In this document: one piece after another, positions 32,701 through 42,180 of the stretch
Numbering within the stretch: the first letter of the stretch is position 1
Layout: each line of letters begins with the position of its first letter
Assembly (NCBI RefSeq): GCF_028009165.1
Contig: NC_079246.1
Span: 2,914,001-2,978,000, forward strand
Length of the DNA: 64,000 nucleotides
Source: Akanthomyces muscarius
Taxonomy: Eukaryota > Ascomycota > Sordariomycetes > Hypocreales > Cordycipitaceae
Direction: 5' to 3'
Made by a program: the position numbers and the translations under genes
Notes under the pieces: model-generated
What the model was told of the DNA's origin: nothing
Databases searched by the model: none
Seen by the model: the letters and a program-made list of their open reading frames with translations, nothing else

Positions 32701-34080
32701 CTCTTCGGATGGTATACAGATGCATGCGCCGGCTACTAGCGATGAGTATACTTCGTCGAGGATGGCGTCAAAGGTGTAGCTGGCAAATTGTAGAACGCGA
32801 GACTCCTTGGTAATGCCAAAAACTTCATGGCAACGAACTGCGAGATATGACGCATGCTCAATGACGATGCCCTTCGGCTGGCCGGTACTCCCAGAAGTAA
32901 ATTGGATATGTGCCGCATCAGTAGATCGTACTGAAGTCGAAGTAAAGAGAGTCGAATGTTCTGTGTCTGGGCCTTTTGGCACGCTGGGGAAGTTCTTTTC
33001 GTCCACAACCAACTTGACGAAATTTCTGTCCTCCACGTCCAGTTTGCGCTCCAAATCAAATCCAACAAGGAGGACTGCGGCTCCGGTAAACTCGAGAATG
33101 GCTTGCATTCTTGCGTGCGGATAGTCTTTGCTCAGAGCCACCGCTGCCGCGCCAGATTTCAGAATTGCCAGCATTGACACCACTGCCCACTTGGACTTGC
33201 TGAAGAAGAATGCCACATTTGCACCTGTTTCAACACCTTGCTCGTGTAGCTTGGACGCGACCCGGGAGGAAATTGAGTCGAGCTCGCGGTATGTAAAGTC
33301 GCCATCCCAACTGCATACAGCGGGTCTGTCGGGATGCTTCAGCGCTGTTTGATGAATCACTTGATGAATACAGGTGTCGTAGTTCGCGAATACCTTGTCG
33401 TTCCATAGTTGTATTTGCTCGAAATCGGCGGTTGGCAGTATATCTAGGTCGCAGAGGCGATCGTCGGTGCGAGCCGCCAGTTTCTCAATGCATCTAGCGA
33501 ATAGCAATCCGACCCGTCGTGCCCATTGTTCGCTGACAATGTCTGCCGGATAGAAAATCGAAATAGTTCTTTCGGTCGCATCGACTTGCGCCTCGAGTAA
33601 TTCTCTCTTTCGACGTGCAATGGTGCCACAGGTTGCAGATGGCTCCGTTCGTATGATAGACAACGCACTATCGAATAATTCAGTCGGTTGTTGCACGTCG
33701 CCTTTGACGGTATCCGGGTCGCTGTTTGACAAGGAAGCTTCTTCCAAAGACGAGAGTATGTTCGCAGCGCTCCTTTTCGGATCCAATCGGCATCGCAACA
33801 GCTTTTCAGAGTTCTTCATGTAGACGGCAGTGCAAACATCCTCTGTGCCGGCGTATGCTCCCACAACCATGCACCAGGCGAGCTTGAGTAAGGCAGCTGG
33901 AGAGGTGTCCTCTTCTTCAAAGGCGGCTTGCAGGGCCCTTTCATCCACTGCATTTTCAAGGACAATGATTTTCAGAGAACCATTGTTCGGAAGGTTTTCT
34001 TTATGCGTTTCGGCCCTAAGAAGGCGGCATGCGTCCCAACCCTGCCACTGCGCCGTTTGATCTGCGTGATGGGAGTCCAT
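29788..34080 (-). CDS. nonribosomal peptide synthetase, A-T-C plus serine-less carrier domain
   Basis: One intron-free frame of 1430 residues. Domains in order: partial condensation-like region (1-220, no HHxxxDG); adenylation domain (230-760) with IQFTSGSTGQPKG, YTGDLVRYRDNGELQFCGR and GKADRK; carrier domain with LGGNSI (Ser815); condensation domain (880-1310), whose motif reads SHLQYDG (His1027, Asp1031; the first His is Ser). At the C-terminus is a carrier-like region in which VWGNLIAS replaces GGDS, so the phosphopantetheine serine is absent (Leu1386). By hand alignment to GrsA-PheA the A-domain specificity residues are D438 A439 D442 G479 C500 W502 I523 G531 S532 K744; Asp438 predicts an alpha-amino acid, but I know no match for the set. 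One amino acid is probably loaded and condensed with an amine. No thioesterase or reductase domain is present. Confidence 0.93.
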   Translation of the reverse strand: MDSHHADQTAQWQGWDACRLLRAETHKENLPNNGSLKIIVLENAVDERALQAAFEEEDTSPAALLKLAWCMVVGAYAGTEDVCTAVYMKNSEKLLRCRLDPKRSAANILSSLEEASLSNSDPDTVKGDVQQPTELFDSALSIIRTEPSATCGTIARRKRELLEAQVDATERTISIFYPADIVSEQWARRVGLLFARCIEKLAARTDDRLCDLDILPTADFEQIQLWNDKVFANYDTCIHQVIHQTALKHPDRPAVCSWDGDFTYRELDSISSRVASKLHEQGVETGANVAFFFSKSKWAVVSMLAILKSGAAAVALSKDYPHARMQAILEFTGAAVLLVGFDLERKLDVEDRNFVKLVVDEKNFPSVPKGPDTEHSTLFTSTSVRSTDAAHIQFTSGSTGQPKGIVIEHASYLAVRCHEVFGITKESRVLQFASYTFDAILDEVYSSLVAGACICIPSEENRFNDLASCITDMKVTWVGITPTLARIIKPEDVPSVKTLCTWGETATTDIITEWADAVDLRNIYGPSETSGSTTVYSWSNGIRDPTNLGRAIPETIAWIVRTDNRALLAPIGAIGELVLQGPTVARGYLNDEARTAASFVNTLPWLPASTQKQRAYYTGDLVRYRDNGELQFCGRRDTQVKIRGNRVELGEIEYRINRSDASGETVSVVEVICPRYRPTHEHLVAFISDTSRNISATSPLKPIDEITKARHVEIVKALSKYLPEHFIPSAFLPVSCIPAVASGKADRKLLRAMAEALSESQLQSYLLTAAPKSEESSNVKSRDRNAMVDLWAEILGLTAHDVTPESNFFWLGGNSILAMKLAIAARRRGLEVTVAQILNNPGLDQLVSVISQKHQTQPQAAKKPDYKPLSSLSSVFATDFLERVAAPMLGVPASQIEDLALATDYQIENLAWSSLQTRGGTNYHTFDFASAVDSEQLQKAIRALVSYHAILRTVYFVYRRRVYQASLKQLPFEIVHCFGVDNPAIATTSLMQTESKQSLDITKALIKFWLLYGSENRVKRLIFRASHLQYDGVTIGRWWKEFGLLFNDSSLAPTPSYFNYISFAANHDAPAAKAFWRKLLSGSSMTNVFQHHGIPYEHVLDGEVTRTIETKFLQPHAEITIGTAIKTAWSLVLAEMAGSRDVVFGSVIGGRNAPFPDVEHVAGACIDNIPVRVRLETDMTRLELLKAVQTQYFQAIRFENFRLKRIVEECTEWRPWERLGTLVEYENLGEDEEFFHIGGGNTYAANEIRPPADRHDTTIFSMPLGEKETFIALDFSKSMLSKATAQRILDRMVGHATLFHEDVNAKVSLAEAGELGLPKIPIDVPLESSHKEDAASNNETGDLELQHDEIRSLVQTAWVAELGCAHSALENAWAKNVPFYDVWGNLIASYALVKHFQRHGLPVSMEDVLQHADMKSQVHLLLRLKKRPQE

Positions 34081-34445
34081 TTCGCGCGTTTGCGTGTTGG
34101 GAACGAGAGCAGGTGCTTAAAGCCGAGAGTATCTGCCCGGGAGCTAGTATATCTTGCGAAAAGGTAAGCAGCACAAAACAGGCTCACAAAATGAATGCAT
34201 TTCCGTACTGTAGAATGCCGCTGCATCCATGATGACGAGAATGCACTTCGGTGTATGGTGCCAACTCAGCAGTGACGGTTTCTGGGGACAACGTTGTCAC
34301 CGATCCCCCTCGCTACACCAGCTGCAACACCTGCACACTCAGCACATATGCGTGTTACAATGCATGTATACTCATCCTGGCACAAAACCATGGTGCGCCG
34401 TAGATATGATTTAATTTTCCTTCTAGTCTAACTCCAACCTGTATT
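34081..34445. other. NRPS upstream region
   Basis: 365 bp between the nucleotidase stop and the NRPS start (same strand), so it should hold the NRPS promoter. Only a weak match to the ToxE tox-box is seen (34151-34160, see rejected items). Confidence 0.5.
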
Positions 34446-36335
34446 CTATAGATTCGCCTCATGCATAATTTTAATCCGGCTTTCTACCACGGGACTAACG
34501 ATGGGGAGGGCGTCCTCGGTGTGGTACCCAGAAACAATAGCTGCCCTTGCCCTCTGTATCCCTTCTGCATGGTGATCTGCCACACCAGACTCATTCGCAT
34601 CATTTTTGCTCAATTTGAATATTTCGAGCAGCATATTTGTATCTGTGATGGCGCCTTCCGTATCAACCAACGTCTCGCAATCTCGGAAGCAAGTGTATCC
34701 ATCAAACCCGGAACCGATAAAATCTACCATAGTCACCGTGTACATGCGATCCATTTCCAAAGGCTGAGATTTACCATTTGATGGATGGAACAAAATCTCG
34801 CTGACTCGAGAAGTTTCTGGTCGCCTCCAATCTAGCCTCATGCTGAGTCCGCAGAGCTGCAGAAATCTCCCATCAGTGTGCGCATCTGAGACGGAATTCT
34901 CGAGCGCCTGCGCAAGAACTCTACCACCGACTCGCTTTACAACAAAGGCGTTGTCAAAAGGGCTAATCTCAATTACGTCGCGGATGCAAAGAGGCGCGCC
35001 ATTGCCGCACTCTATAATTCGATCGCAACGTACAGCGCCACTATTGACGAAGCCAATGTCTGTGTCGTAGAATGCTCTGACGGCATCAGCCAACATGTTC
35101 CCTAGGTTTGTTTCTTGGCTCCGGATAATATGTGATCGTCCGTCGAGTGGCGATGCAGTGCGGAACAAAGGCTGTGTGACGACCTCTTCAATCTTGCCGT
35201 GAGCTGCTTGCAAAATGTCCAATGTTGCCTGCGAGACAGGAATTTGGCTATAGTTGGAAATTTTCTTTAAGTCTGCAATTTGTCGCACTATATCAAGATC
35301 AGTAAAACGCCCAGAGATCACGAAGTGACCAGACTTGAACGTACAGGACATGCCGAGTATCGTTGACTCGCCTTTCTCCTTACTTCCAAGTCGCAAACGT
35401 ATAATGGAAAGCCCTCTCCAGTCGGTACCGCTCTTGATGATTCGGAAGTCACCCTCGCACTCGGTAACTGCAGCTCCGTCGAGATCGAATCCTGATTGCA
35501 GAACCTCGGGATTTGGATCGGTGTCAGACACATCTCGGCGAACAACGTAGTGATCATGACCGCCCAGTATCAAATCTATTTTCTCTGCGCCAGACATCGT
35601 ATTGTTGAGAGTTTCGAGATCTTCCACCAAGCGCATATGAGTTACCGCTACTACCAGGTCGCACTTTTCAACCAGCCGTAGATGTGTGACTACTCGTTTC
35701 GCAACCGTCGCGGGGTCCAGTATTGTGCATTCCGGCAAATGCTGGCAATTGGAAGGCCAGTCGCTTTATTGTATGTTAGCAAAGATCATAGAAGCCAATA
35801 ATATTCCTGATCAGTGAATCTTCTTACCTGCCAGCTAGACCGAAGAATCCCAGCTTGTATTCGGCTACTTCTTTGATCACATATTCCTGGGCACCAGCAA
35901 GAAGGCGGCCGTGTCCCTCGGCGTCGTGTCCTGGTGCAACTGCGTTGGCAAGGGTCCAAGGGAAGCGGATCTGGCTGGTAAGCTCGACAAGTCGATCCTG
36001 GCCAAAATCAAAATCGTGATTTCCATAACAGCCCACGTCGATATCAAGACTGTCTAACAGCGGCGCCATGTGGTCGCCGCGCAAAACGGCGGCTTCTAAC
36101 GAGGGCGAGAAAGCATCTCCGCTGAAGACGCGCAAAATGGGGCCGCTCGGTTTATCATCGCCAGTAGCACAACTCGGGTCTGCGAGGACGGAAGCAAATT
36201 TGGCGACTAGCTCGGAGTCCGATATGTGATACTGCAAACAGTTGTGGCCCTTCTGTCAGCGCAGGTTCTCCGTCGGTCGCGTTCGTGAAGAGCGCCACTC
36301 ACCACATCGTTGAAGTGCAGTATGGTGAGGTCCAT
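34446..36335 (-). CDS. cytosolic 5'-nucleotidase / metallophosphoesterase (UshA-like)
   Basis: Three exons (36335-36303, 36231-35828, 35763-34446) give 584 residues. The 33-bp first exon reads MDLTILHFNDV and continues YHI across the intron, giving the family start HFNDVYH. The N-terminal metallophosphoesterase domain has GNHDFDFG, VAVTHMRLVED and LGGHDHY, the dinuclear metal ligands. The C-terminal 5'-nucleotidase domain has ETNLGNMLAD, NSGAVRCD, ISPFDNAF and GSGFDGY, the substrate-binding loop. There is no signal peptide, unlike secreted UshA-type enzymes, so it should act in the cytosol. It removes phosphate from nucleotides or other phosphomonoesters. Placed between the NRPS and the ABC exporter, it could dephosphorylate a pathway intermediate or detoxify the product. 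Confidence 0.87.
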
Positions 36336-37356
36336 CGCTGGGTGAGCGGCCCGGTCGAGCGAGACTCTTCAAGGGTGCTTTAAACCCCAAGCCTAGTTAC
36401 GACCTCGGTTCTTGTCGGTCGCAGGTTTTTCTACCTGCCGTGATGATGCTGCACAGCCAGGCACCCACAGCGGGCGCCACAGAGCCGTTATGGCGCCGCC
36501 ACCCCGCTGCGGAAAGTCGACGAGCAGCAGCCACGGATTGCAATTCAGCATAAGACAATCACAGCGGCCAGTAGCGGGAAATCAGGCTACGGCACAGTCT
36601 TGCACATCAAATTTCCACGACGATGCTAACTAATTGCCGTTCAGATCAAGCTCGCTGCGATGAGCAAAATACAAGATACGCTGCAGCTACTGTACGCTGC
36701 CCGTGAGAATCCGAGACCCAGGCATCGAGGATCAGACTGTCTTGAACATCATCGATTTGCACATTTATTGTGCAAAAACTAGCATGTGGGACTACCGTGT
36801 CTCACTTCTCATCTCCGAATTTCTGCCCATGACACCATTTGCGTCCAGATCCTGCAGCGATGCCCGTTTGCGTGCATTCGTGCCCGTGTCTGCGATGACT
36901 GTGCAGTGTCAGCAACATGCATCTATCACAAAACAGCACAAGCAATGTACTGCAGGTCTAAAGCCTCAAGGACTTTGTGTAGCTAGTACCCTGGCATGCT
37001 GACTACACAGCCAACTCATCCGATGCAGCTCGTCTCTGGAGCTGCGACCTACACACCATTTCAGCCGCAATTCCTGTTCAGCATTGCTTCGGGCGGCGCA
37101 AAGGGCCAACTGGTCAACTATTCATGTAACACAAGCCCAATCCTTCGTGCGGGGTAAACTAATCCCTGCCATGTTCCTTTTATTGAATTTTGAGGTGGCG
37201 CAATAACCCGCACTTTGTCTGCCTCCGTCACAGTCCCGCCACCGATTCCAGTCCCGCGCATCCTCCGTATGAGGCTGTCCTATCAACCCAGTCGCAACTC
37301 AATCCCAATTGTTCACAGAGTTGTCTTCAGGTTGATTTCAATGCGACTAGAGAAAT
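36336..37356. promoter_or_regulatory. divergent promoter region, nucleotidase / ABC exporter
   Basis: 1.02 kb between the divergent starts of the nucleotidase (minus) and the ABC transporter (plus). No coding sequence is recognised. The arrangement suggests shared control, but I identify no specific operator. Confidence 0.45.
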
Positions 37357-40300
37357 ATGAGCAATAACAAGAATCAGGATCCGTCCGCGTCACCTCAGGA
37401 CGGGCGAAATGTTGCTGGTGGCCCTGCTCAGCAGGGCCTCTCGATAGCGGCCGCGGCCACGCCAGCGTTTGAAGCCCATGTTGCCGTCGAGCACGCTACC
37501 TTGGAGCGGCAACTCCATTTCGACGAAAACAATGTTTCATTCCTTGGAATATACCGCTTCGCCGACACCATTGACATGATAATTGCCGCCATTAGCACTC
37601 TGTGCGCAGTGATTGCAGGCTCGTTGATCCCAGTGACCCCGGTACATTCTCCCTATGCAAGGCTTGCCTGGTGCTAGAACGATCAATTGCTGACAAAAAC
37701 GTCGACGCATTCTAGATCATCAGTTCACGAATCATAGAAGCATTTTCGAAAGCCGAGGGGCATGATCAGGATGCTGAAAGTCTCTTGAATCGCTACACGG
37801 TGTACTACGCCTACATTGTCCTGGTCGCATTGGTGACCTGGTTCATCGCAACAGCCGGCTTCAACTATACCGGTGCGCGGATCGCACGCCGGATCAAGAT
37901 TCGCTTCTTTGCCGCCACTTTGAAACAAAACATGGCAGTTTTCGATGACAATGGCATCGGCGGCATTCTCTCGCAGCTGACAGACGATGCCAACGCCGTC
38001 CAGAATGCCATTTCGTCGAAGCTGTCTCAGACAATTGCTGCACTGGGAACGCTAATCGCCACTGTGGTCGTTTGCTTTGCTGTCGATGCCATTTTGATGC
38101 TGGAGCTGATTTGGTCGCTGTTTGTCGGCTACATAGTGCTATATCTGGGTGGTGTCCTCACTGTCCGTTATAGCACCCGCAGCATAGAGGCTTCTTCCTC
38201 TGGGTCGGAAGTGGTCGAGGAAGCCTTTAGTTCCATCAAAACCACCACCTCTCTTGGAATTCAGAAATACGTGCACAACACATACATGGGCTTCTTGAAG
38301 CAATCGGCCAAATACGGGTTTTTGATCACCTCCCTTAACGGAATCTTGATTGCAATTTGCGTCGCCACTGGCTATCTCAATGTGGCATTGGCCTTTTGGC
38401 AAGGCGCGCGTCGCATTACAGAAGGGAGCTCCAGTTTCACTGCTGTAGTGACCATTGCCATGGTTTCCAAGGCCGCCGCTTTTTGTGTTCTTGGAGTTGG
38501 TGCAAATGTGGAAGCATTTTCTTTGGCGGTGGCCGGTGCACGTCGTCTCAACCGCATGATTCTGCGTATATCGCCCATTGATTCTTCCTCTAGTGAAGGT
38601 CTCGCTCCAGGTCGATTCAATCCCACTATAGAGCTACGTAACATACGACACATCTACCCTTGTCGGCCAGCCACTACGGTGCTAGACGACGTGAGCATCC
38701 AGTTTCCGGCAGGAAAGACAACAGCCTTGGTGGGGCACTCTGGCTCCGGCAAGAGTTCTATTGCGCATCTTCTTCTACGGTTTTACGACCCAATTGCCGG
38801 CGAGATTTTGCTAGATGGTAGGAAGTTGGCTGACTACCAGATTAGTTGGTTGAGGCAGCAAATGGCCGTGGTTAAGCAAGAACCTTTCATGTTCAACAAG
38901 TCAGTATTTGAAAATATCGAGCTGGGGTTTACCGGTGACCGTGGAACTCGAATGTCACCCCCTGAAAGGCGCAAAGCCGTCGAGCAAGCCGCAAAAGTTG
39001 CGCAGGCCAGTGACTTCATCAGCAAGCTGCCCCAAGGCTTCAATACCATTGTTGGGACTCGTGGGTCCAGGCTGTCGGGCGGCCAGCTCCAACGCATTGC
39101 CATTGCCCGAGCTCTAGTAAATAATCCGAAAATTCTAATATTGGATGAAGCAACGTCAGCCCTCGATAGTGAGACGGAAGCGCGACTGCTCGCTACCATG
39201 GCGGAGAGTGAAAGGCAGCAAACCAATATTGTCATTGCTCATCGTCTTTCCACGATTCGAAGTGCCGACAACATTGTCGTTATTGACGCCGGAAAAGTCG
39301 TGGAAAGCGGCAAGCACGATGACCTCATGGCGGCAGAGTCTCACTACTACCACCTTGTCAAAGCACAAGACCAGGATCATGATAAACAAGATCCCTTTGA
39401 CGATGCTTATGAGTATCGACCTTCAACGGATAGCATAGCTGCGCACGACAGCGAACCAGCCTTGGAAGACCTCGCCGCTCAAACAGAACGTTCTATACAG
39501 TCTACTTCAATCTGGTCAATGATTTTGTTCATGATTAAGCTCAGCAAACGCGAGAGCCATTGGATGATCATCGGTCTTATTGGCAGCATCATCGCAGGAG
39601 GAGAAGAGGCCGTCTCCGCTGTGCTCTTTGGAAAAGTCATTACTGCTATTGCCCGTCCTCTTGATGAGTCACACAGCATTCGCTCTGACGCTGGCTTTTA
39701 TGCGCGGATGTTTCTCCTACTAGCCGTCGTCATGCTTCTCAGCAGTGTGGCCGAAGGAGTCGCCTTTGCGATTGTAGCAGAACACCTCTCCAATCGCGTT
39801 CGTGACTTGACACTGGACCATTACCTCAAGATGGATGTGTCATTCTTTGACAGGGACGAAAACTCTTTTGGCGCCATTTCTGGGTTCTTGTCTGGATCGG
39901 CGAGCGACATTACCGGCCTCAGCGGAAGCGCCCTAGGCATCATTTTGATCTGCTTCTCTACTGTGGTTTCTGGTATCGTGATTTCATTCGCTCTGGGATG
40001 GAAGTTGGCTCTCGTCTGCTTTGCAGTTATGCCGCTAATGGTTGGCGGCGGATACTTTGGCGTTTTGCTTGTGGCCGACTTTGAGGAGATGAACGAGGAG
40101 TTTGCCCACCAAGCCGCCGAGTTTGCTGGGGAGACTCTGGCAGGCATCCAGACCATTGCCGCCCTCACCCGCGAGGATCAAAGCCTGCAGACATTCCAAC
40201 AAAAGATCAGACAAAATGAGTCAAAAGCTCTCGTCTCCAATGTTAAGGTGTCTTTTCTCTACGCACTCACGCAGACTGCATACTATGCTAGTATGGCAAT

Positions 40301-41342
40301 TAGCTTCTGGTACGGCGGGAGGCTTATCTTGCGCGGCGAGTATACCCTATTTCAGGCCATCACAATTCAGTCGGCCATGCTTCTGAGCGCGTTCTCAGCG
40401 GGTCTTGTTTTCGCGTGGACGCCAAACATTGGCAAGGCCAAACAAGCAGCCGCATCACTGCAGCGTTTGTTGGCGCAAAAGTCGGAGATTGATCCTTCGT
40501 CAGCCGAGGGTGCAGACCCCGGTGCCGTTGAGGGCCAGCTTCAATTTAACTCCGTCAGTTTTGCTTATCCCTCGCGGCCTGACAATCTGGCGCTCGATAA
40601 TGTGAGCTTCACCATTCCGGCCGGCGCGAACATTGCTTTTGTTGGCACGACCGGGTCTGGTAAAAGCACTATTGTCTCTCTGATTGAGCGTTTCTATGAT
40701 CCGCTAAAAGGCGCTATTTTTCTAGATTCAAAGCCCATCACTTCACTTCAACTGTCGAAATACCGCAGCTGTATCGGGCTTGTTAGCCAAGTGCCGAATC
40801 TGTATCGCGGAACTATCCGAGACAACCTAACACTCGGCATGGATAAAGAGGCCACGGTAACGGAAGACGAGGTCAAGCAGGCCTGCGAGGAAGCTTTCAT
40901 CTACGATTTTATTAGCAGTCTACCGTAAGTACCGATATACAGGTTATTCCAGCCCGTCGCATGCCAATCACTCACCGGTCACAGGGACGGCTTCAATACA
41001 GAGGTGGGCAGCAAGGGCGTTCAGCTCAGCATCGGGCAAAAGCAGCGAGTTGTACTGGCCCGAACATTGCTGCGTAAGCCCAAGATTCTTCTCTTGGACG
41101 AAGCGACATCTGCGCTGGACTCACAGTCCGAGGCCATCATTCAGGAAGCCCTCGAGAAGATGAAGAGAGCCAGGACCACCGTCACCATTGCACATCGGCT
41201 CAGCACGATTGTAAAGGCGGACAAAATTTATGTATTGAGCGACGGCCGCATTGTCGAGTCTGGCACCCATGCGCAGCTCATGGCTCGCAAGGCCGATTAT
41301 TACAGACTCTACACCGCGAGCAAGAGTGGACAGACTCTGTAG
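37357..41342 (+). CDS. ABC exporter, ABCB/MDR type (full-size)
   Basis: Three exons (37357-37641, 37716-40924, 40985-41342) give 1283 residues in the order TMD1-NBD1-TMD2-NBD2. NBD1 has Walker A GHSGSGKSS, signature LSGGQLQR and Walker B ILILDEATSALD, then the H-loop IVIAHRLST. NBD2 has Walker A GTTGSGKST, signature LSIGQKQR (Ile where Gly is usual) and Walker B ILLLDEATSALD, with the H-loop TIAHRLST. The 54-residue N-terminal extension is hydrophilic, normal for fungal ABCB proteins. The first intron removes a stop; the last restores PDGFNTEVGSKG. It should pump a hydrophobic or amphiphilic compound out through the plasma membrane. At the end of the cluster it is the likely exporter or self-protection pump for the product. 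Confidence 0.93.
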
Positions 41343-41501
41343 CCCACGTTACAGCCAGGCGATAGTTGCATGCGGAACAGAAGCTCAAAAATGATATGTA
41401 AGGTTATTTATCAGTTCAGAATATAGACATATGAAAGTATAGAATATATATACACAAAGATTCGTCTCAGACGATACAAAGCGCTCAGAATTCGGCAGCG
41501 C

Positions 41502-42065
41502 TTAGAATCCAGCAGCACTGCAGACCTGCTTGGCGAGGGGAATACGCTTCGCGTAAAGGTTACCTGCCTGGGCCCTCTGGACGGCCTGGTCCAGGGCAGA
41601 GATCTCCATCGTCTGCCAGCCCTTGATGCCCTTCATGACGGACAGGAACTGGCGAGTGCTGCCGGCAGCAGACATGTCGGTGGCAATGTTGGGGTAGAAT
41701 TGAGCGCGCTGCTGGAACATGCCTTTAACTTTGTTAGTACTTCCACTGTCTTGGACGGCGTGGGGCAGATATCACATACCGACACTGTCCTGGTCGCCGC
41801 CGACCTTGTCGTGGGGGTAGTTCATCGAAGCAGGGACTCTGGGGTTGGCGTAGATCTGCAGCTCAGACTCCTGGAGAGCAGTGCTAATGACAGCCAGGCA
41901 AGCCTGTCTGTTCAGGCCCTCGGCGCGGACCTCGCCAATGGCAGCCTTGGCGTTGCGGCTCTGGACATTATTCAGGCCCGGGTAGCCGCGAGCCTCGACG
42001 GGCACAGTCGCGGCGAAAGCGCCGGTGGACATGAGGCCCGCGACGAAAGCAAGTGTGAGCTGCAT
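41502..42065 (-). CDS. secreted lysozyme/lytic transglycosylase-like protein of bacterial type
   Basis: Two exons (42065-41780, 41722-41502; 57-bp intron) give 168 residues. A signal peptide (MQLTLAFVAGLMSTGAFAA) is followed by a single domain with NAKAAIGEVRAEGLNRQACL, STALQESELQ (candidate catalytic Glu66) and DSVGMFQQR. This is the order seen in actinobacterial secreted or phage-associated cell-wall proteins (ALQESxL..DSLGLFQQR..GW). The C-terminal helix block (DQAVQRAQAGNLYAKRIP) also fits. In fungi such a protein could act on bacterial peptidoglycan. I infer the activity from motifs; the fold assignment and acquisition from bacteria need a search. It has its own TATA box 108 bp upstream. 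Confidence 0.72.
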
Positions 42066-42172
42066 GTTGAAGTAGATTTGGGAATGTAAGAGTGCTTGGA
42101 GAGGATATCAGTGTAGAGAAAGCTTGTTTGCTACGGAATGGTTTCTTGGATATAGATGCGAGACGACATCAG

Positions 42173-42180
42173 TTTATATA
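42173..42180 (-). promoter_or_regulatory. TATA box of the lysozyme-like gene
   Basis: On the minus strand this reads TATATAAA, 108 bp upstream of the ATG at 42065. Confidence 0.5.

Noticed and set aside
34151..34160. ATCTTGCGAA upstream of the NRPS as a ToxE tox-box (ATCTCNCGNA)
   Set aside because: It has one mismatch, and I found no good match in the other promoters of the cluster. A one-mismatch 10-mer is expected by chance in this much sequence.
24542..41342. Cluster as a relative of the cordycepin/pentostatin (cns1-cns4) cluster
   Set aside because: An oxidoreductase, a phosphohydrolase-like enzyme and an ABC pump are shared in outline, but the aminotransferase and NRPS are not part of it. 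The phosphatase here is a UshA-type enzyme rather than an HD-domain one, and no HisG/kinase gene is present.
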